Assembly (NCBI GenBank): GCA_016866375.1
Contig: VGMK01000097.1
Span: forward strand, 1 to 7,501
Reading direction: 5' to 3'
DNA length: 7,501 nucleotides
Source of the DNA: Bacteroidota bacterium
GTDB lineage: Bacteria > Bacteroidota > Bacteroidia > Flavobacteriales_D > Crocinitomicaceae
Of the stretch, positions 1 through 6,428 are shown in pieces (positions within the stretch are counted from its first letter, which is position 1; each line of letters opens with the position of its first letter). The notes under the pieces are model-generated. The model did not search any database, had not been told where the DNA came from, and saw nothing but the letters and a program-made list of their open reading frames with translations. The position numbers were made by a program, and so were the translations under genes.

Positions 1-631
1 TAGAAATTACCTCGCTTAGGTGTTCTTCCTCTAATAATTCTGGGGCTAACATTACGCACGTCACTGTTTTCGGTGTGTATCGATCTTGAATCGATTCATG
101 AGTAGTGACGATGTTTCGCTCAATCAAGCGCTTGATCATCGCATGTATGGATTTTATTCCTAGAAACGAAGAGAGTTCTTTGAGATCACATTCATCTCGA
201 TTTTCTAATATAGAAATCAATTCTTCTTCTTTTTCAGAAACATAATCTAGTTCCTTAACATAACTTGGATGCAATAGAATTTTAGTTTCGCTTGCCAATT
301 TAAAATTAGCCGGAAGTGCTGCATTCATAACATCACCGATCGGTGCCATGTAGTAGGAGGAAATCCATTGCCAGAAAGTATATTGTAAGGAAGAAATTAT
401 CGGTGTTTCATCGAGAAGATGTTCAATGTATTTAGCTTGATAAAGGGAAGGAACTTCTTGGTGAATTCTCGTGATAATTCCCGTTTGTAACTTGTTCTTT
501 CCAAATGGTACAATTACCCTAAGGCCAAATTGAATGTTATCGTTTAATTCAAAAGGAACACGATACGTAAATTCTTGATGTATGGGAACTGGAAGAATGA
601 CATCCACAAAAAAGGTAATACGCTCGCTCAT
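1..631 (-). CDS. priA: Primosomal protein N' (PriA) replication-restart helicase, N-terminal part
   Basis: PriA is a cytoplasmic superfamily 2 DNA helicase that recognises stalled or collapsed forks and starts reloading of the replisome. The window holds the first 210 codons; the gene continues past the left edge, so the helicase core and zinc-binding region are not visible. Residues 1-110 match the PriA 3'-end DNA-binding domain: the opening FFVDVILPVPIHQEFTYRVP, then RVIVPFGKNKLQTGII (39-54), and the hallmark WISSYYMAPIGDVMNAALPA around 89-108. Residues 130-180 look like the following winged-helix domain (KELSSFLGIKSIHAMIKRLIERNIV). The start ATG at 631 gives the usual N-terminus. It lies 22 bases after the stop of the lipoprotein gene, on the same strand, so co-transcription is likely. 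Identification rests on recognised family motifs; the truncation is only the window edge. Confidence 0.93.
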   Translation of the reverse strand, partial: MSERITFFVDVILPVPIHQEFTYRVPFELNDNIQFGLRVIVPFGKNKLQTGIITRIHQEVPSLYQAKYIEHLLDETPIISSLQYTFWQWISSYYMAPIGDVMNAALPANFKLASETKILLHPSYVKELDYVSEKEEELISILENRDECDLKELSSFLGIKSIHAMIKRLIERNIVTTHESIQDRYTPKTVTCVMLAPELLEEEHLSEVIS

Positions 632-653
632 GTATGAATTACCCTTTAATATA

Positions 654-1787
654 TTATTGGCAAGCGAACGCTTCCTCTTGGTTCACAACGTTATCTCCCG
701 GATGGTTAGAGCAAAATAATAACATTCCTGTTTTTGGGCCGAGACAAAGTTCGCGTGTACTTTTCTTATCAATAGCGCGTATGTAAGCTTGCTGAGGTGA
801 CGTGTAAAAAGGTTTGTATACTCTTAACGTTTGACGAGAAGAAAAAATCCCTAGAACATTACCTCCATTATTAATGGTCAAATTGGTGTACGAGGGTTTT
901 GATTGTGCTAAACTAGAGCTTGGTCTATTTACGACAATGTAATTGTATAAATCCTCTGATCCACCGGTGAATGTTATCCACATACCTTTGAATGTGCGCT
1001 TATCTATGGAAGGGTTCGAAGTTTTATTTGCTGCAATGAGGTCGTAGAAAGTTGCTCCAAGTGCAGAGAATGTTTTGCTGCTGTTTGGTAGTACATCTGC
1101 CTCTCCTAAAAGCCAATTAAAGGATTTCACTGAAACATTGGTTCCCTCATGCTCATAAAATTCAACATCCAAATTTGCGTTTAAAACAAATGAGTTTCCT
1201 GTATTCGATGCAGTAACTCCTGTTGGAATGTATTCAGCTGGATCATCTGCAAATTTAAAAGTAAAGTTTTGCGATGTAACAGGACTTGTAATTCCTCTAA
1301 CCAATTCTGTTTGTCCGTTCACGGTATATTTTCCTCCATCCACTACAACGGATAATTTGTAAACACCGAATCGATTTAATGAAGATTGTTGTGGATCTAT
1401 TGATGTTTGAATGGATTCATTTATTCCTGTTGGTAATGTTTTGAAGTAATAAACTTTTTCTTGAGGTGCATAAAATGCACCATTTGTATCTTTCGTATTT
1501 ACAAGGGTATCTCTCAAAATCCAAGTTCTACTTAAATTTCCGTCAAGATACTCACTAACCGTAACTTCAACATCGTCAAAATAATTGGAATCTGGAATCT
1601 GAGCAATGTCCAAGGCATTTCCTGGACCAATGAATGCTCTGTTCACTTTTATATAGTGGAGGGAATCAGCCTGATCAAGTAAACCATATACAACGACAGT
1701 TTCTTTAAATGCACCCTGAAAATCAATTTTTTCGTTGCAGCTACTTAAAACAACTATCCCAACAAATAAGCATAAGAGTAGTTTCAT
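654..1787 (-). CDS. Lipoprotein of unknown function (possibly DUF4249-like)
   Basis: A 377-residue secreted lipoprotein. Residues 1-16 form a signal peptide (MKLLLCLFVGIVVLSS) ending in a lipobox with Cys17 as the lipidated residue. The mature part is rich in Thr, Ser, Asn and alternating hydrophobic residues, as in beta-sandwich envelope proteins, with no enzyme motif that I recognise. The opening after the Cys (a short EKIDF stretch, then VVVYGLLDQADSLHYIKVNRAF) resembles the layout of Bacteroidetes DUF4249 lipoproteins, but that is a weak memory-based match. Three late cysteines (348, 359, 376) might form disulfides. The frame extends four codons upstream to a TTG at 1799, which would overlap the preceding gene. 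I chose the ATG at 1787 because it follows the FKBP stop by one base (TAA-T-ATG). Its operon neighbours are the FKBP lipoprotein upstream and priA downstream. Being a lipoprotein is solid; the function is unknown. Confidence 0.82.
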   Translation of the reverse strand: MKLLLCLFVGIVVLSSCNEKIDFQGAFKETVVVYGLLDQADSLHYIKVNRAFIGPGNALDIAQIPDSNYFDDVEVTVSEYLDGNLSRTWILRDTLVNTKDTNGAFYAPQEKVYYFKTLPTGINESIQTSIDPQQSSLNRFGVYKLSVVVDGGKYTVNGQTELVRGITSPVTSQNFTFKFADDPAEYIPTGVTASNTGNSFVLNANLDVEFYEHEGTNVSVKSFNWLLGEADVLPNSSKTFSALGATFYDLIAANKTSNPSIDKRTFKGMWITFTGGSEDLYNYIVVNRPSSSLAQSKPSYTNLTINNGGNVLGIFSSRQTLRVYKPFYTSPQQAYIRAIDKKSTRELCLGPKTGMLLFCSNHPGDNVVNQEEAFACQ

Positions 1788-1788
1788 A

Positions 1789-2727
1789 TTATTTTTCAAT
1801 TGCTAGAAGTTCTACTTCAAATACTAAAGGCATGTAGGGCTTTATAGCGCTCCCGGGTTGCGGATTTGCTCCATATGCGAGTTCTTGAGGAATGTAAAAT
1901 TTGTATTTAGCACCGACTGACATCAGTTGGAGGCCTTCGGTCCAACCGGGAATTACCTGATTCAGGGGGAAAGATGCAGGTTCTCCGCGTTTTACCGAAG
2001 AATCAAATACCTCGCCTTGCGGCGTGGTTCCGTGATAATGAACCTTTACTTTTGACGTTGCCTTTGGTTTTGGCCCCTTTCCTGGCTTCATTACAATGTA
2101 TTGCAACCCTGATGCTGTAACTTTAACTTTTGGATTTTTCTTGTTATTTTTTAAAAAGGCTAGACCGTCGTTTATTTGTTTCTCCGTAAAAGCTTTTTCA
2201 ACCAACTCGCTCATCCTTTCTTGTATTTTCTGTTTTTCACTTTCGTTGATTTTGGATTTATCGTTCAATGCATCTTGGAAACCATTTTCTACCATTTTTA
2301 AATTAAAAACGTTTTCAACACCAAATTCTTTGAGTTGAACAACAAGCATATACTTGTCAAATTTACCCAAATAAAAAGACCCAGAGTCAAGATTGGAGCG
2401 ATTAAAATCTTGGCCATCAGGACCGATGAGCTCAGTAATTTTTTTATTCATCTTCTGAACGGTCTGCGAATCGATGGATATTGATTCTTTGAACCCTTTA
2501 ATCAGCATTTCTTTGTTCAGTTCACCGTAGAATTGTGCATTTTTTAAATTTTCAACGCGAGTTGTACCGAGGAAATAAGAAATTGTGTCTTCTTTATTAT
2601 TAAAATTCACATTAGCAGTTGTTACACTTTTAGTACTTTCACTACTTTCACTACTTTCATCAGAATTTCCACATGAGGTTGAAACGATTCCTAAACTTAA
2701 AAAAGAAACTACAAAAAATTTATTCAT
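1789..2727 (-). CDS. FKBP-type peptidyl-prolyl cis-trans isomerase lipoprotein (Mip-like, doubled N-terminal domain)
   Basis: A 312-residue prolyl isomerase predicted to act as a folding helper in the cell envelope. Residues 1-18 are a lipoprotein signal peptide with lipobox VSTSC (lipidated Cys19). A Ser/Glu-rich linker follows (21-37). Residues 46-100 and 115-178 are two helical segments that each resemble the FKBP N-terminal (Mip/FkpA dimerisation) domain: SYFLGTTRVENLKN... and SFYLGKFDKYMLVVQ..., both followed by an (I/V)xxGFxxx motif. The FKBP catalytic domain spans about 205-312. Its pocket residues are present: Tyr231, Phe241-Asp242, Arg247, Val258-Ile259, Trp262, Tyr285 and Phe303. 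The FKBP12 Phe46 position is Ala, which is not rare in bacterial members. It begins two bases after the stop of the paralogous FKBP gene. Envelope location is inferred from the lipobox; membrane and leaflet are not determined. Confidence 0.93.
   Translation of the reverse strand: MNKFFVVSFLSLGIVSTSCGNSDESSESSESTKSVTTANVNFNNKEDTISYFLGTTRVENLKNAQFYGELNKEMLIKGFKESISIDSQTVQKMNKKITELIGPDGQDFNRSNLDSGSFYLGKFDKYMLVVQLKEFGVENVFNLKMVENGFQDALNDKSKINESEKQKIQERMSELVEKAFTEKQINDGLAFLKNNKKNPKVKVTASGLQYIVMKPGKGPKPKATSKVKVHYHGTTPQGEVFDSSVKRGEPASFPLNQVIPGWTEGLQLMSVGAKYKFYIPQELAYGANPQPGSAIKPYMPLVFEVELLAIEK
2632..2658. repeat. 9-bp tandem repeat coding for the Ser/Glu linker
   Basis: Three consecutive 9-bp units, AGTACTTTC then ACTACTTTC twice on the plus strand, differ by one base. 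On the coding (minus) strand they give an in-frame run of Glu-Ser-Ser units just after the lipidated cysteine of the FKBP lipoprotein. Gain or loss of a unit would change linker length by three residues without a frameshift. Confidence 0.8.
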
Positions 2728-2729
2728 GA

Positions 2730-3341
2730 CTAATTAACAGATAATAATTCAACATCAAATATAAGTGCACTATATGGTTTTATCGGACCTCCGGGATGAG
2801 GAGTTGCTCCGTAAGCTAATTCTTGAGGAATATACAGTCGGAATTTGGAACCTGTGGACATCAATTGTAGCGCTTCTGTCCATCCCGCTATTACCTGTTG
2901 CACACCAAATGTTGCGGGCTGTCCTCGTTGCACCGAACTATCGAAAACAGTTCCGTCAATGAGTGTTCCATGATAATGCACGCTTACGTTATCGCTTTTT
3001 GTTGGTTTTACACCTTCGCCTTCAACGATCACTTCATATTGTAAGCCAGAAGAAGTAATGTTAACGCCTGATTTGTTTGCGTTTTCTTTTAAAAACAACT
3101 CACCTTCCTCTTTTGTCACTTTGTGGAATTTTTCTTTTTGTTGATTCACATACTCTTGGATGGCGGTATTCGCTTCTTGCTCTGAAAAATTTAGCTCTTG
3201 ATTCGTAAAAACTTGCGTAATTCCTTTAACCAAAAGATTGGTGTCCAATTCAGATAGGTCTTGAGATTTTAGACTTTGACCAATACTTACACCTATTGCC
3301 AAACTTGCTTTTTCGTGAAGGTTTAAAGATGAAAATTCCAT
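2730..3341 (-). CDS. FKBP-type peptidyl-prolyl cis-trans isomerase, signal-less (FklB/FKBP22-like)
   Basis: A 203-residue prolyl isomerase without signal peptide, so predicted to be cytoplasmic. Residues 8-90 form the helical N-terminal domain (LHEKASLAIGVSIGQSLKSQ, then LLVKGITQVF, then a Lys/Glu-rich helix) that dimerises FKBP22/Mip proteins. Residues 100-203 are the FKBP domain, with the active-site set Tyr123, Phe133-Asp134, Arg139, Val150-Ile151, Trp154, Tyr177 and Phe195 intact, so it should be active. The start ATG at 3341 is well fixed: an in-frame TAG lies two codons upstream. It is the first gene of the minus-strand operon and sits two bases before the lipoprotein FKBP, with which it shares long stretches such as YIPQELAYGA and VHYHGT, so the two are paralogues. 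Length and domain order fit the FklB type; the exact orthologue is uncertain. Confidence 0.93.
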   Translation of the reverse strand: MEFSSLNLHEKASLAIGVSIGQSLKSQDLSELDTNLLVKGITQVFTNQELNFSEQEANTAIQEYVNQQKEKFHKVTKEEGELFLKENANKSGVNITSSGLQYEVIVEGEGVKPTKSDNVSVHYHGTLIDGTVFDSSVQRGQPATFGVQQVIAGWTEALQLMSTGSKFRLYIPQELAYGATPHPGGPIKPYSALIFDVELLSVN

Positions 3342-3428
3342 AGGCTACGAATTTACGGATTTATTCTTGTTTCGCTTATCAAAATTCAAACTTGTAACCT
3401 ATATTTTTACCTTCCGTATGCATTTTTG
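3342..3428. promoter_or_regulatory. Divergent promoter region between the FKBP operon and cdd
   Basis: The 87 bases separate two divergent start codons, so both promoters should lie here (inference). On the plus strand TATATTTT at 3400-3407 matches the Bacteroidetes -7 element TAnnTTTG except for the last base, about 21 bases before the cdd ATG; no well-spaced -33 TTTG is visible. On the minus strand I found no convincing -7 element. No strong hairpin or operator-like palindrome stands out. Confidence 0.35.
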
Positions 3429-3893
3429 ATGGATTTTTCATTTAAATACGCCCAGTATAGTCATTTTAATTTATTGTCTAAAAAAGATCAGAAGCTTGTT
3501 GATGCTGCATTTGAGGCAATGAACAAAGCATACGCACCATATAGTGAATTTCAAGTTGGTGCAAGTGTTTTATTAGGGAATCGCCATGTAGTATTGGGGA
3601 ATAATCAAGAAAATTTGGCCTATCCATCGGGATTGTGTGCGGAACGCGTGGCTTTGTTCTATGCAGGAGCAAATTATCCGAATGAAGTTATCGATACAAT
3701 TTGTATTGTAGCCAAGGGTTCACTCATTTCTAAAGAATTGCAGATATCTCCATGCGGTGCATGTCGACAGGTTATGATTGAAAGTTCTATGCGACAATCC
3801 GCTCCAATTCGTGTCATCATGGTAAATCAAGATAATCGTACCTTAGTTATTGATAGAGCCGAGGATCTTTTACCATTTACTTTTTTTAAATAA
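3429..3893 (+). CDS. cdd: Cytidine deaminase (homotetrameric type)
   Basis: A 154-residue cytoplasmic enzyme of pyrimidine salvage that hydrolyses cytidine and deoxycytidine to uridine and deoxyuridine. The zinc site is complete: CAE at 70-72 (Cys70 zinc ligand, Glu72 proton shuttle) and PCGAC at 108-112 (Cys109 and Cys112 ligands). Three cysteine ligands and the short length indicate the small tetrameric class, as in Bacillus, not the two-domain E. coli dimer. The substrate-binding motifs AYAPYSEFQVGA (near 35-46) and NNQENLAYPSG are present. An in-frame TTG directly precedes the ATG at 3429; I prefer the ATG. The gene diverges from the FKBP operon. It is followed by 68 bases holding a separate promoter, so it is probably its own transcription unit. 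No frameshift or missing residue is seen. Confidence 0.96.
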   Translation: MDFSFKYAQYSHFNLLSKKDQKLVDAAFEAMNKAYAPYSEFQVGASVLLGNRHVVLGNNQENLAYPSGLCAERVALFYAGANYPNEVIDTICIVAKGSLISKELQISPCGACRQVMIESSMRQSAPIRVIMVNQDNRTLVIDRAEDLLPFTFFK

Positions 3894-3910
3894 GTTTTTC
3901 TTTTCAACAA

Positions 3911-3944
3911 TTGTAAAAAAAAGGTATTGTGGCGCTTATATTTG
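3911..3944 (+). promoter_or_regulatory. Bacteroidetes-type promoter for the DUF4494-pdxH-M16 operon
   Basis: TATATTTG at 3937-3944 is an exact match to the Bacteroidetes -7 consensus TAnnTTTG. A TTG at 3911-3913 lies 23 bases upstream as a possible -33 element, at the long end of accepted spacing and lacking the first T of TTTG. Transcription would start near 3950, giving a leader of roughly ten bases before the ATG at 3962. The A-rich spacer and position fit, but only the -7 box is strong. Confidence 0.55.
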
Positions 3945-3961
3945 TAGGCTAATTTTTATTT

Positions 3962-4561
3962 ATGAATTCTTGGTTTACAGTCAAAGTGAAATATACAAAG
4001 CAACTGGATAATGGTACTTTTCGGAGAGTGGCGGAATCCTACATGTTGGCCGCCATGACATTCACCGACGCAGAAGCCCGGATATATGAGGAATTGGGTT
4101 CTTCAATTCGCGGCGAGTTTTTAGTTATGGGAATTGCCAGAACGGACCTTCAGGATATTTTTCAATACGACGATTCAAAAACATGGTTTAAATGTAAAGT
4201 TTCCTATGATAAAGTTGACGACGAAGCGGATAAAAAGAAGACCATTGCGCAGAACTTTTTGGTATCTTCGGATACTGTAAAAGAGGCGTACGAACGAATC
4301 CAAGAGAGTTTAGCATCCTTGATGATTGACTACACCATTACGGCGATTACAGCTTCCTCCATTGTTGAAATTTTCCCGTACAGGGCAGAGGATGTTGCTT
4401 CTCCGGCAAGGAGAATAAATCAAGTGATTGACGAGGTAATGGAAAATCCAAAGTCAAAGGGTATTGTATTCAGCGCAGCGGGATCGAGCGAAGACGAAGC
4501 TTTTGAGGATTTAGACAGTGACAGCGAAATAGTGGACAATTACACACCTGAGGAAGAATGA
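3962..4561 (+). CDS. DUF4494 domain-containing protein
   Basis: A 199-residue soluble protein with no signal peptide or membrane segment. It matches the Bacteroidetes-restricted DUF4494 family, starting MNSWFTVKVKYTKQ as family members typically do. Two related units are visible: residues 4-69 (WFTVKVKY ... VAESYMLAAMTFTDAEARIYEEL ... ARTDLQDIFQY) and 75-140 (WFKCKVSY ... IAQNFLVSSDTVKEAYERIQESL ... TASSIVEIFPY). Each reads as a beta strand, then strand/helix with an acidic helix, then a closing strand. The tail from about 175 is strongly acidic (SSEDEAFEDLDSDSE...) and probably disordered. No catalytic motif is recognised and the biochemical function is unknown. The stop overlaps the pdxH start in ATGA, which suggests translational coupling and perhaps a role tied to pyridoxal phosphate, by context only. 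The ATG lies just after a good promoter. Confidence 0.88.
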   Translation: MNSWFTVKVKYTKQLDNGTFRRVAESYMLAAMTFTDAEARIYEELGSSIRGEFLVMGIARTDLQDIFQYDDSKTWFKCKVSYDKVDDEADKKKTIAQNFLVSSDTVKEAYERIQESLASLMIDYTITAITASSIVEIFPYRAEDVASPARRINQVIDEVMENPKSKGIVFSAAGSSEDEAFEDLDSDSEIVDNYTPEEE

Positions 4562-5199
4562 GCGAAGAATTGAAAAAATTACGAGATGATCACAAAGATT
4601 TCTTGGGTGATAATTTGGAAAACCCGCCTTTGTGCCCGCTTTCATTATTTTCAGACTGGTTTGATGCAGCGGTGAGAGGTCAGGAACTTGAATCAAATGC
4701 ACTTTGTTTATCAACGGTTGGGAAGTCGGGTATACCCTCCTCGCGGATCGTCTATTTAAAAGAAATGAAAGAGGAGACATTTATTTTTTACACCAATTAC
4801 AACAGTAAAAAAGGGGAGGAACTCGACCAGAATCCGAATGCAACCATGTTATTTTTTTGGCCTAAACTCCAGCGTCAAGTGCGCATTACAGGGCTTGTTT
4901 CTAAAATTTCTGAACAAGACAGCGATGCTTACTTTTCGTCGCGACCGCGGGAGAGTCAGTTAGGTGCATGGGCATCACATCAGTCTGAGATTTTACATAG
5001 TAGGGCTGAGTTGCTCTCACGATTAACAGATTTAGCAGTGCAATTTCCCAGTGATGTACCGCGGCCGGCGCACTGGGGTGGGTACGCGCTTCTTCCCTCA
5101 GAAATGGAGTTTTGGCAAGGCCAACCGTCGCGCCTTCACGATCGAGTGGTTTATGAGCGGTTCGCGAATTCATGGAGAACAATACGTAAAAATCCCTAA
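4558..5199 (+). CDS. pdxH: Pyridoxamine 5'-phosphate oxidase
   Basis: A 213-residue cytoplasmic FMN enzyme that oxidises pyridoxine or pyridoxamine 5'-phosphate to pyridoxal 5'-phosphate with O2, the last step of B6 salvage and of the DXP-dependent pathway. The length agrees with E. coli PdxH (218). Visible family motifs are the N-terminal LRDDH, the NPPLCPLSLFSDWFDAA segment (22-38), SSRIVYLKE (61-69, FMN phosphate contact), FYTNYNSKKGEEL (77-89), SRPRESQLGAWASHQS (128-143), PRPAHWGGY (168-176) and EFWQGQPSRLHDR (184-196). Arg192 and His194 match the substrate-binding Arg and His of E. coli. The extreme C-terminus, usually RLxP, reads RKNP, a small divergence. The start overlaps the DUF4494 stop by four bases and the stop overlaps the M16 start by one base. 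Its 3' half is notably GC-richer than the surroundings. Confidence 0.96.
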   Translation: MSEELKKLRDDHKDFLGDNLENPPLCPLSLFSDWFDAAVRGQELESNALCLSTVGKSGIPSSRIVYLKEMKEETFIFYTNYNSKKGEELDQNPNATMLFFWPKLQRQVRITGLVSKISEQDSDAYFSSRPRESQLGAWASHQSEILHSRAELLSRLTDLAVQFPSDVPRPAHWGGYALLPSEMEFWQGQPSRLHDRVVYERFANSWRTIRKNP

Positions 5200-6428
5200 T
5201 GAGGAAGGAACCTGTATGCTTAAACCTTTCGAACGGAATTCGACTTGTTCACTTGCGCGTTCCGAATCAGGTCGCCCATATTGGTTTTTTTTTCGCTGCA
5301 GGTGCGCGATTTGAAAGCTCCAAGCAGATGGGGCTTGCTCATTTTATTGAGCATTGTGTTTTCAAAGGCACAGAAAAAAGAAAGGCCTACCACATCCTTT
5401 CGCGAATTGATGCAGTTGGAGGAGAATTAAATGCTTACACTGCAAAAGAGGAATTGTGTTTGTATGCCTCTTTTTCTAAAAAGTATGCCCCTCGCGCTGT
5501 TGAGCTATTGGCCGATATTGCCATTCGTTCTACTTTTCCCCAACGAGAAATAGCGAAGGAAAAGGAGGTAATCATTGATGAACTCAATTCATACATGGAT
5601 TCGCCGTCTGAGCGGATATTCGACGACTTTGAAGCACGCTTGTTCAAAGGACATAGTTTGGGGTATAACATTTTAGGTACCAAGCAGACAGTTCAAAGTT
5701 TCAATACGGAAGATCTAGTCAGGTTTACGAAAAATTTTTTTACACGGGACAATTTGGTTGTTTCATATGTTGGGAGTTCATCTGTAGAAAAAATATCCTC
5801 ACAACTTGAATTGCACTTAGCTGAAATGCCGGAGACCGGCCAGAGACCGGCCATGCTTCATTTTTCGGATTATCGACCGTTCGAACACCGGGAGAAAGAG
5901 GCGAATTTTCAAACGCATTCCATCCTTGGTTCAATTGGTCCGAGTTACCATGACAAAAATCGTGTTGCCATGGCACTGTTGATCAATGTTTTGGGTGGTC
6001 CCGCATTGAATTCAAGATTAAATTTAAGTATTCGTGAAAAATATGGCTTGGCTTATTCTGTGGAAGCTAATTATCAAGCATATGCAGATACAGGATATTG
6101 GCAGGTTTATTTAGGAACTGAGTCAAAAAATTTAGAGCGTGCACAGAGTTTGGTTATAAAGGAATTAGACCGCATGATCAATAAATCTTTTACAACCATT
6201 CAACTTCATCGGGCGAAAGAACAATTTAAGGGTCAATTGGCCTTAGGAATGGACTCTAATTCCGGGGTTATGCAGGGATTGGGGAAAAGTATGCTGATTT
6301 TTAATCAAATAGATACGCTATCTGAAATTCATGCTTCCATTGATAGAGTCACTACTCATCAACTCAACGAGATTGCTCAGCAATATTTAAGACCAGATTT
6401 GAGATCCATTTTGGTTTATGATTGTTAG
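5199..6428 (+). CDS. M16 family zinc metallopeptidase (processing-peptidase-like)
   Basis: A 409-residue insulinase-family peptidase. The inverted zinc motif HxxEH is His48-Phe-Ile-Glu51-His52, and the third zinc ligand is Glu128 in EVIIDEL, 75 residues after His52, as the family requires. The second domain carries the substrate-binding Arg/Tyr pair in REKYGLAYSV (Arg279, Tyr286). Both halves are therefore in one chain, with the size of B. subtilis MlpA-type proteins and mitochondrial processing peptidase beta subunits, and it should be active. No signal peptide is present, so the protein is probably cytoplasmic, unlike many Bacteroidetes M16 proteins, which are exported. The ATG at 5199 shares its A with the pdxH stop (TAATG). 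A nearby ATG at 5216 is out of frame. The substrate is unknown; degradation of oligopeptides is a reasonable inference. Oddities are a T9 run at 5285-5293 and an 11-bp tandem repeat in the inter-domain linker. Confidence 0.94.
   Translation: MRKEPVCLNLSNGIRLVHLRVPNQVAHIGFFFAAGARFESSKQMGLAHFIEHCVFKGTEKRKAYHILSRIDAVGGELNAYTAKEELCLYASFSKKYAPRAVELLADIAIRSTFPQREIAKEKEVIIDELNSYMDSPSERIFDDFEARLFKGHSLGYNILGTKQTVQSFNTEDLVRFTKNFFTRDNLVVSYVGSSSVEKISSQLELHLAEMPETGQRPAMLHFSDYRPFEHREKEANFQTHSILGSIGPSYHDKNRVAMALLINVLGGPALNSRLNLSIREKYGLAYSVEANYQAYADTGYWQVYLGTESKNLERAQSLVIKELDRMINKSFTTIQLHRAKEQFKGQLALGMDSNSGVMQGLGKSMLIFNQIDTLSEIHASIDRVTTHQLNEIAQQYLRPDLRSILVYDC
5832..5853. repeat. Exact 11-bp tandem repeat inside the M16 gene
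   Basis: GAGACCGGCCA occurs twice back to back. The unit is not a multiple of three, so the copies are read in different frames and together encode ETGQRPA (residues 212-218), in the linker between the two M16 domains. It is GC-rich against an AT-rich gene. The reading frame stays open across it. Confidence 0.85.

Noticed and set aside
1788..1799. TTG start for the unknown lipoprotein at 1799
   Set aside because: It would overlap the FKBP stop and add four residues before a complete signal peptide. The ATG at 1787 directly follows that stop.
3426..3428. TTG as start of cdd
   Set aside because: An ATG follows immediately in frame and is the commoner start codon; the protein differs by one residue.
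4511..4780. Minus-strand open frame of 89 codons across the DUF4494/pdxH junction
   Set aside because: It is antisense to two confidently identified genes and shows no recognisable motif or leader.
4901..5182. Minus-strand open frame of 93 codons inside pdxH
   Set aside because: It is opposite strongly conserved PdxH motifs, and the local GC richness makes antisense stop codons rare.
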